Notes under the pieces: generated by a model
What the model saw: only the letters and a program-made list of their open reading frames with translations
What the model was told of the DNA's origin: nothing
The model's database searches: none
Shown here: positions 6,658 to 11,590 of the stretch, one piece after another
How the letters are laid out: the number at the start of each line of letters is the position of its first letter
Numbering within the stretch: the first letter of the stretch is position 1
DNA from: Spirochaetia bacterium
GTDB lineage: Bacteria; Spirochaetota; Spirochaetia; Treponematales; Treponemataceae
Reading direction: 5' to 3'
Assembly (NCBI GenBank): GCA_900770075.1
Contig: CAAGIZ010000222.1
Span: 1 to 11,590, forward strand
Length of the DNA: 11,590 bases
Made by a program: the position numbers and the translations under genes

Positions 6658-7992
6658 TTAAACAGCCTGTTCAAACAAAGCCTGGTGCAGAATCTGAACA
6701 ACGTTATTTGCCTGAGAATTATCAACCAGAAAACTTATGTTCACCTTGCTGGCACCCTGCGAAATCATCTGAACGTTGATATTTTCTTTTTTAAGGGCAG
6801 CAAAAGCGTCTGCCAGAATCGAACTTGAAGAAGAAGCATCGCAAATCAAGGTAACGATTGCCTTTTCCGTCTTTACCGTTACGTCCGCAGCCTTTTTTAA
6901 ATCTTCCACAAGACCGTCCAGTTTAGAGTTTCCGTTTACAGTCAGAGAAACAGAAACTTCAGAAGTTGCAATCACGTCTACAACCACATTCCATTTTAAA
7001 AACTGATTGAAGACATGGGCAAGAAAACCGCAGGCACCAAACATGCTGTTGGACTGAATGTCAATTAAATCGACATTTTTTACGCTGGTAATGGCAAGCA
7101 CCCTTGGCACTTCCCCGCTGTGCTGTGCGCAGATTACGGAACCCTTGCTTTCTATATTGTAGGAATTTTTTACCCGCACAGGAGTTCCTGTCTTCCGGCA
7201 TGGAATCATCGACCTTGGATGCAAAACCTGAGATCCGAACATTGCCAGTTCCTGAGCTTCTTCGTAAGTAACTTCAGGTACAGGTCTTGCATTTTTTACG
7301 ACACGAGGATCCGTGGTAAGGATTCCGTCTACGTCTTTCCAGGTCTGAATTTCTTCAACTCCAAGGGCCGCACCAAGCATGGTTGCAGACAGGTCAGAAC
7401 CTCCCCTGCCCAAAGTCGTAATCACACCGTTTTTGTCCTTCGCAATAAAACCGGTTATTATCGGGATTTCCTTACTGGTACCGTTTTTGTAATCTGCCAG
7501 TTTTTCAGGAATGTTTTTCCAAACTTCCGGCAAAAGTTCCGCATTCATAAAGTTTGAATCGGAAACAAAACCCACATCCCAGGCATCGTAGAACCTGGCA
7601 GAAAGTCCGCATTTATTAAGGTAAGCGGACATAAGGCGCACGGACATGCGCTCCCCAAAGCTCACAAGGTAATCTCTGGAACGCTTTGAAAGTTCGTGGA
7701 GCATGCTTATTCCCGTAAGAAGGGTTTTTAACTCGCCCAAAAGTTCTTTTACTGCAGGAACATCGATTCCCAAAATCTCAGCAGTGTCCAAATGGAGCTT
7801 TTCAATTCTGGAAACATCAACCTTTCCGTTTACGGCAAAATCTGCCGCTTCCAGCAGGTGATCTGTGGTATCGCCCATGGCACTTAAAATAACAAGGGGG
7901 CGTTCATCTTTATAAGCCTGAATAATAGAGGCAACATGTTTAATTCTTTCGGCATCAGCAACGCTGGAACCGCCAAATTTCATTACTATCAT
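6658..7992 (-). CDS. lysC: Aspartate kinase, monofunctional, two ACT domains
   Basis: A 444-residue cytoplasmic enzyme that phosphorylates L-aspartate to 4-phospho-L-aspartate, the first step toward lysine, threonine, methionine and diaminopimelate. Seen: KFGGSSVA at 5-12, SFGERMS at 111-117, TTLGRGGSDLSA at 192-203, WKDVDGILTTDPR at 218-230, then ACT domains at about 305-370 and 375-440. Length and order fit the monofunctional class that includes E. coli LysC (449 residues); feedback by lysine is likely from the family but not shown here. No homoserine dehydrogenase domain is fused. ATG 7992 is preferred to the upstream GTG 8028, which lies within the -35 box; ATG 7983, right before KFGG, is an alternative. 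It stands alone between its own promoter and terminator. The symbol follows the E. coli enzyme. Confidence 0.96.
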   Translation of the reverse strand: MIVMKFGGSSVADAERIKHVASIIQAYKDERPLVILSAMGDTTDHLLEAADFAVNGKVDVSRIEKLHLDTAEILGIDVPAVKELLGELKTLLTGISMLHELSKRSRDYLVSFGERMSVRLMSAYLNKCGLSARFYDAWDVGFVSDSNFMNAELLPEVWKNIPEKLADYKNGTSKEIPIITGFIAKDKNGVITTLGRGGSDLSATMLGAALGVEEIQTWKDVDGILTTDPRVVKNARPVPEVTYEEAQELAMFGSQVLHPRSMIPCRKTGTPVRVKNSYNIESKGSVICAQHSGEVPRVLAITSVKNVDLIDIQSNSMFGACGFLAHVFNQFLKWNVVVDVIATSEVSVSLTVNGNSKLDGLVEDLKKAADVTVKTEKAIVTLICDASSSSSILADAFAALKKENINVQMISQGASKVNISFLVDNSQANNVVQILHQALFEQAV

Positions 7993-8001
7993 ATTGATAA
8001 A

Positions 8002-8030
8002 ATTATAATGAAATGAACTTTTATGCACAA
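8002..8030 (-). promoter_or_regulatory. Probable aspartate kinase promoter
   Basis: On the minus strand TTGTGC (8030-8025, 3 of 6), a 17-nt spacer and a perfect TATAAT (8007-8002). The ATG begins 10 nt after the -10 box, so the leader would be only 2-4 nt, and no Shine-Dalgarno sequence is present. This leaves no room for a lysine riboswitch. Confidence 0.6.
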
Positions 8031-8077
8031 CTGCAGTTTTTTTTGCAGGTTTTGCGCACCTTATGCAACAAAAAAAT

Positions 8078-10000
8078 TCAGACCGGCCGGAACACCACTT
8101 CCAGAGAAGGCAGATCGATTTTTTCCGGCTTTACGGTTATGCGCCCATTCAGTTCGCAGTCGGTGCCGCTTAACGCACATTCCATTCCCAGCTCTTCAAT
8201 CAGAAAAACAGACTGTTTAGCCTCCTTTGAAAGGCAAAGCGCAGTTCCCGTCCATTGGGGATTTTGCAGAAGATAGACCAAAGTCCAGTGAGTGCTACTG
8301 TTCCGTTCCGCCTGCCTTGCAGCCCTAGCCGCCGCATCTCCTGCAGCAATACGTTCAAGCATTGTATCCTTATCAATAAGCGGCTGTTTATTCAAAAAAG
8401 CCCTCAACTGCTGGTGACCGATTAAATCTCCGTACCGTCTGAGCGGAGAAGTTACCTGACTGTACATTCCCAGCCCCAGAGCCGCATGTGAGGAAGGAGT
8501 AACCCCTACACTGCGCTTTCGCATGCACCGCCTGAGCCTGTACTGCCCCGCAAGTCCTTCCGGCAAAACCGCAGGAATATCCGGTGCTTCCTGGCTTATA
8601 TATGGGAAAGGTATTCCGTTTTTAAAGGCAAATTTTGCAGCCCCTTCCCCGGCAAGAATCATACATTCCCGTACAACTTCTCCGCTTTCGTAGTGAACCA
8701 CGTTTTCCATGGACACTTTTTTTGTTTCGCTGTCCACAACCACGTGAACTTCCGGCATTTCTATAAAAACCGCCCCGTTTTTTCTGCGTCTTTCGCAGTT
8801 TTTTCTTGCAATTTCAAAAAGAGGCTTTAACTCAGGGCTTTCCTTAAGTTCATCAGCCTTTTCGTAAGACAGGCGCTTTACGTTTACCAGAGTTTTCAGC
8901 ACTTCGCAGTCTTCAATCTCGCAGTTTTCGTTCAGCTTTATCTTAAAACTCAGGGCCCGGCTTGGTTCCTTCAGCCCCAGGGCATAGTCTTCAAGACAAT
9001 CTTCGCTAAGCATGCGGGCCGCTCCCTCCGGAAGATACAGGGTTGCTCCCCGGCCCCTTGCAGATATGTCTATAGGACTGTCCGGCAAAACGGTGCTTGC
9101 AGGGTCAGCAATGTGAACCCACAGACATTCACCGTCAAAGGCTATGGCATCGTCAGGGTCTGTAGACCATGGAGAATCGATTGCAAAGGCTGTTCCCGGC
9201 ACCTCAAACCTTTCTTCCGAAGGCGGCTGTCCAAGGCTCAGTTTTGCGCTTTTCATGCTCAATCCCCACCGCAAAGGGTAAGGATTTTTGGTGATGTCCC
9301 AAATGCCGGTCTTCAGCAGGATTTCGTGAGCCCTTTCCACGTTTTCCTTCATTCCCGCATCTTTTAAAATTTTACAGGTTTCGGTTTTACCCAGAGCAAA
9401 GGCTTCCACTTCCTGCATGTATTTTCCGTCTGCCGGCAGTTCCAGTATTCCCTGACGCAACCGCCTTATAAAAGCAGAGCGCATTTCTTCAGCATGCTCT
9501 TTTTCAAAAGCTCGGGCTTTCAGTTCTTCGATTTTTTCTAAAGACCGTGGTGCAAAAAGTATTTTCAGATTTTCCGGGTCGGAGGAATCGATTTTTTCTT
9601 CAAAATAAAAGCCTTTTTTTAAAACACAATAAACGCCCCAGAGTTCCACAGGACTGTTTTTACCCCGGATAAGCTCAAAAAGTTCCCCAAAAGGCATGAA
9701 GGCGGAAGAAGTTTCGCTGTCACCGGATAAAAGCTCGTAAACTTCTGCAACCTGCCGTTCAACTGCGCTTTCCGGCTTTAAGGCTTCCTCCGCAAAATCA
9801 AGGCAGCTGTCCACGGAAGGAGCCGGCTCTTCGCTTAGAAGGATGATATCCCTGGGGCGCACTTTCTGGCTTGCGTATACTGCTTTTTTTCCAGTAGCAG
9901 AGGCTCTGGAAACGCACCAACTTACAAGGATTTTTGAAGATTCTTCGCCTTCCACCAGAGCACAGGAATTTTTATATATTACGACAGAATTTTTTTTCAT
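8078..10000 (-). CDS. RNB-domain 3'-5' exoribonuclease (RNase II family)
   Basis: A 640-residue cytoplasmic exoribonuclease predicted to degrade single-stranded RNA from the 3' end with Mg2+. The catalytic site AIDSPWSTDPDDAI gives Asp275, Asp281, Asp283 and Asp284, with the same spacing as Asp201, 207, 209 and 210 of E. coli RNase II. VTSPLRRYGDL at 516-526 matches the conserved arginine-containing motif near the end of the RNB domain. The N-terminal 250 residues do not show obvious cold-shock domains, and the C-terminal tail is about 60 residues. The layout is nearer to the short RNase II-like proteins than to RNase R, which ends in a basic tail. ATG 10000 is chosen over an in-frame GTG at 10009 because AGGTGG lies 5 nt upstream. 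It has a long structured leader, unlike its neighbours. Confidence 0.93.
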   Translation of the reverse strand: MKKNSVVIYKNSCALVEGEESSKILVSWCVSRASATGKKAVYASQKVRPRDIILLSEEPAPSVDSCLDFAEEALKPESAVERQVAEVYELLSGDSETSSAFMPFGELFELIRGKNSPVELWGVYCVLKKGFYFEEKIDSSDPENLKILFAPRSLEKIEELKARAFEKEHAEEMRSAFIRRLRQGILELPADGKYMQEVEAFALGKTETCKILKDAGMKENVERAHEILLKTGIWDITKNPYPLRWGLSMKSAKLSLGQPPSEERFEVPGTAFAIDSPWSTDPDDAIAFDGECLWVHIADPASTVLPDSPIDISARGRGATLYLPEGAARMLSEDCLEDYALGLKEPSRALSFKIKLNENCEIEDCEVLKTLVNVKRLSYEKADELKESPELKPLFEIARKNCERRRKNGAVFIEMPEVHVVVDSETKKVSMENVVHYESGEVVRECMILAGEGAAKFAFKNGIPFPYISQEAPDIPAVLPEGLAGQYRLRRCMRKRSVGVTPSSHAALGLGMYSQVTSPLRRYGDLIGHQQLRAFLNKQPLIDKDTMLERIAAGDAAARAARQAERNSSTHWTLVYLLQNPQWTGTALCLSKEAKQSVFLIEELGMECALSGTDCELNGRITVKPEKIDLPSLEVVFRPV

Positions 10001-10005
10001 ACTTC

Positions 10006-10011
10006 CCACCT
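10006..10011 (-). promoter_or_regulatory. Ribosome binding site that sets the RNB start
   Basis: AGGTGG on the minus strand, 5 nt before ATG 10000. It overlaps the alternative GTG 10009 and argues for the ATG. It is the clearest Shine-Dalgarno sequence among the minus-strand genes here. Confidence 0.75.
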
Positions 10012-10024
10012 AAAGAATAAGAGA

Positions 10025-10151
10025 ATCTCTAAAAATTGCAATTTTTAGAGATAACCTTGAAAAGGCGATGTTTTAAGTCGTGCTATTACAACAACTTAAA
10101 ACTCGCAGGCACTCTCTGGAAAGTCGCTTTAGCGAATTTCTAGAGAGTGCC
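10025..10151. repeat. Cluster of three hairpins with related outer arms
   Basis: Three inverted repeats in a row. 10025-10052 is a perfect 28-bp palindrome. 10065-10106 has arms GCGA-T-GTTTTAAGT and ACTTAAAACTCGC with one bulge and a 15-base loop. 10108-10151 has 20-base arms matching at 18 positions around TTTA. The outer hairpins share arm sequence: TCTCTAAAAATTGC in the first and TCTCTAGAAATTCGC in the third. The block thus looks like a small element with inverted terminal repeats and an internal hairpin, such as a MITE or REP-like element. It lies in the predicted 5' leader of the RNB gene. Confidence 0.8.
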
Positions 10152-10154
10152 ATA

Positions 10155-10183
10155 ATTTTACAAAATCCAATGCGGTTTTACAA
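10155..10183 (-). promoter_or_regulatory. Probable promoter of the RNB ribonuclease gene
   Basis: On the minus strand TTGTAA (10183-10178, 4 of 6), a 17-nt spacer and TAAAAT (10160-10155, 5 of 6). The expected start near 10148-10150 falls at the base of the 10108-10151 hairpin, giving a leader of about 150 nt that carries the whole hairpin cluster. Confidence 0.6.
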
Positions 10184-10194
10184 CAAAAATGCTC

Positions 10195-10223
10195 TTGTCA
10201 TTCCGTAAAAAAAAATATAGATT
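10195..10223 (+). promoter_or_regulatory. Possible promoter of the transporter-dehydrogenase pair
   Basis: TTGTCA (10195-10200, 5 of 6) is followed by TATAGA at 15-nt spacing (10216) or TAGATT at 17-nt spacing (10218-10223). An alternative -10, TATAAA, lies at 10266-10271 but lacks a good -35. Between them, TCCTGCGC occurs twice (10226-10233 and 10256-10263), 30 bp apart. The leader would be about 40-85 nt. GGAGG at 10285-10289 is 25 nt from the ATG, with a weak stem GGGCG/CGTCCC between. Confidence 0.4.
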
Positions 10224-10314
10224 TTTCCTGCGCAGTTTATGATTCCTCATAACTCTCCTGCGCTTTATAAATTAAAATTCTTATGGAGGCGGGCGTTTTT
10301 GCGTCCCATGGCTT

Positions 10315-11052
10315 ATGAAAAAGCTCTTTTCTTTTCTTTCCCGGCAGATAACAGATTTTAAACTCCTGCTGAGGAACATCCCTTCCCTTACAGTTTCGGT
10401 TTTCATCCTTTCGGTTGTCTGCGCAAACCTCATGGCAAACAAAGAACTGGTCAGTTTCAAGTACCTGGCTCTTGACTGCGGCTTTACTTTCAGCTGGATT
10501 ATGTTTTTGTGCATGGACATAATCTGTAAGAGATGGGGTGCAAAGGCTTCCGTAAAGGTTTCTCTCCTTGCCCTAGGAGTAAACCTTCTAGTGTGCCTTA
10601 TATTTTTTGCCCTGTCAAAGGCCCCTGGTATGTGGGGTGAATACTATGCCACGGAAAACCCGGAGGTAAACCGTGCCCTGAATGCAACCTTTGGCGGCAG
10701 CTGGTATGTGGTTTTAGGCTCCGCTCTTGCATTCATCACTTCTTCGGCAATAAATGCAGTTTTAAACGCTTCCATCGGCTCTCGTCTGAAAAAAAACAAT
10801 TTTGCAGGTTTTGCCCTGCGCTCATATATTTCTACGGCAGCAGCGCAGTTTGCAGACAACTTTATCTTTGCCACAGTGGTTTCTAAACTGTTCTTCGGAT
10901 GGACCTGGGAACAGGTTGTTTTCTGTTCACTGGCAGGAGCCGGCTTTGAACTTCTGTGCGAAATTCTTTTTTCCGGTATCGGCTGGAAAGTTGTCCGCCG
11001 GTGGGAAAAAGAAAACGTCGGAAAAGAATACTTGGAGCATGCAGGAAAATGA
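10315..11052 (+). CDS. VUT-family membrane transporter (DUF165/COG1738)
   Basis: A 245-residue integral membrane protein of the VUT/YhhQ family; E. coli YhhQ takes up queuosine precursors. Substrate here is inferred from the family only. About six hydrophobic segments are visible at residues 22-40, 48-71, 80-101, 129-152, 170-193 and 199-224. Family-like signatures are CMDIICKRWGAKASVKVS at 66-83 and LRSYISTAAAQFADNFIFA at 168-186, whose Arg and Asp correspond to conserved polar residues. ATG 10315 is the only sensible start; no in-frame start lies nearer the GGAGG at 10285, and the next Met is at residue 40. The stop overlaps the start of the dehydrogenase (ATGA), so the two are probably cotranscribed. 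No preQ1 riboswitch was recognised upstream. Confidence 0.87.
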   Translation: MKKLFSFLSRQITDFKLLLRNIPSLTVSVFILSVVCANLMANKELVSFKYLALDCGFTFSWIMFLCMDIICKRWGAKASVKVSLLALGVNLLVCLIFFALSKAPGMWGEYYATENPEVNRALNATFGGSWYVVLGSALAFITSSAINAVLNASIGSRLKKNNFAGFALRSYISTAAAQFADNFIFATVVSKLFFGWTWEQVVFCSLAGAGFELLCEILFSGIGWKVVRRWEKENVGKEYLEHAGK

Positions 11053-11590
11053 AAGTCCTTATAACGGGAACCAGCAGGGGAATCGGACGGGCTGCGGCCT
11101 TAAAGTTTCTTTCGGAAGGAGCACAGGTAATCGGTCTTGACACCCAAAAAGACACCATAAGCGGTGACATCAAAGTAAAAAATCCGGCAAACTACAGTCA
11201 CTTTATCGCAGACATCTCAGACCCACTCTCCCTGCCAGAAATTTCCGGCGTGGAAATCCTCGTAAACAATGCAGGAATTCAAACCCCTGCCCCCGTTCCA
11301 GAGGGAGAAAAAGACATACGTGTAAACCTTTTGGGTACCATGTCCGTAACGGAAAAATATGCCTTTCAGCCGAAGATAAAATCTGTCCTGTTTAACGCTT
11401 CTGCCTCTGCCCTGAGCGGAAACGAGTTTCCTGCCTATGCTGCTTCCAAGGCAGGAATGGTAGGTTACATGAAAAATTGTGCCATCCGCCTTGCAAACCG
11501 TTTTCAGGCAACCTGCAACGCCCTGTGTTTCGGAGGTGTCCTTACAGAATTAAATGCCCCGGTCATAAACGACAGGAACCTCTGGCAGAA
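11049..11590 (+). CDS. Short-chain dehydrogenase/reductase, C-terminus cut by window edge
   Basis: 180 residues of a cytoplasmic NAD(P)-dependent oxidoreductase with a Rossmann fold. Seen: TGTSRGIGR at 6-14, acidic Asp31 at the end of beta-2 (suggesting, not proving, NAD(H) preference), Asp55 in ADISD, NNAG at 73-76, VNLLGT at 92-97, catalytic Ser118 and YAASK with Tyr130 and Lys134. About 50-70 residues are probably missing, judged from the usual 240-250. Substrate is unknown; several SDR families (3-oxoacyl-ACP reductase, sugar-alcohol and acetoin dehydrogenases) share these motifs. The loop between beta-2 and beta-4 is short. AGGA lies 3 nt before the ATG, which overlaps the upstream stop by 4 nt and implies translational coupling. 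Confidence 0.92.
   Translation, partial: MKVLITGTSRGIGRAAALKFLSEGAQVIGLDTQKDTISGDIKVKNPANYSHFIADISDPLSLPEISGVEILVNNAGIQTPAPVPEGEKDIRVNLLGTMSVTEKYAFQPKIKSVLFNASASALSGNEFPAYAASKAGMVGYMKNCAIRLANRFQATCNALCFGGVLTELNAPVINDRNLWQ

Noticed and set aside
7120..7557. 145-codon plus-strand open frame
   Set aside because: It is antisense to the aspartate kinase gene with its conserved motifs intact; composition looks like a frame shadow.
8026..8028. GTG 8028 as the aspartate kinase start
   Set aside because: It lies in the predicted -35 box and adds 12 residues without similarity to the family, which normally begins just before KFGG.
10195..10314. preQ1 riboswitch upstream of the VUT gene
   Set aside because: The known preQ1-I and preQ1-II sequence patterns could not be matched by eye; only a weak stem is present.

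Overview
The window most likely comes from a spirochaete close to Treponema. This is inferred from moderate GC with A/T-rich promoters, a Lon with a long acidic N-terminal extension, a VUT-family (DUF165/COG1738) transporter, an RNB ribonuclease of RNase II type, and GC-rich structured intergenic repeats. Nothing in the sequence proves the species. No rRNA, tRNA, CRISPR, transposase or phage gene was seen.

Layout. Six genes lie on the minus strand and fill positions 1-10000. From the right they are an RNB-domain exoribonuclease (10000-8078), a monofunctional aspartate kinase with two ACT domains (7992-6658), a three-gene phospho-signalling cassette and Lon. The cassette is a small FHA protein (6428-6084), a PPP-like metallophosphatase (6072-4861) and a membrane-anchored Hanks-type Ser/Thr kinase (4784-3117). 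Lon protease (2664 to the left edge) is cut at its C-terminus. On the plus strand, after a divergent 314-bp intergenic region, lie a VUT-family transporter (10315-11052) and a short-chain dehydrogenase (11049 to the right edge), joined by an ATGA overlap.

How the genes may work together. Kinase, phosphatase and FHA protein form a compact writer-eraser-reader set. The FHA protein carries a Thr-Thr pair near its N-terminus, resembling the phospho-switch of GarA/OdhI. The kinase has an unusually long Ser/Thr-rich activation loop and an extracytoplasmic domain without recognisable PASTA repeats. The phosphatase carries five tandem 12-bp units between its first two metal-binding motifs.

Non-coding structure. 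(1) The genes for FHA, aspartate kinase and probably Lon have promoters whose -10 box lies 6-9 nt from the ATG, with no Shine-Dalgarno sequence, so their mRNAs look leaderless or nearly so. (2) Two intergenic regions (about 2833-2967 and 6530-6650) hold diverged copies of one hairpin element with a conserved loop sequence and different stems. (3) The leader of the RNB ribonuclease gene holds three consecutive hairpins (10025-10151), with the predicted transcription start at the base of the first. (4) An intrinsic-terminator-like hairpin at 3088-3114 points along the plus strand, where no plus-strand gene is seen.
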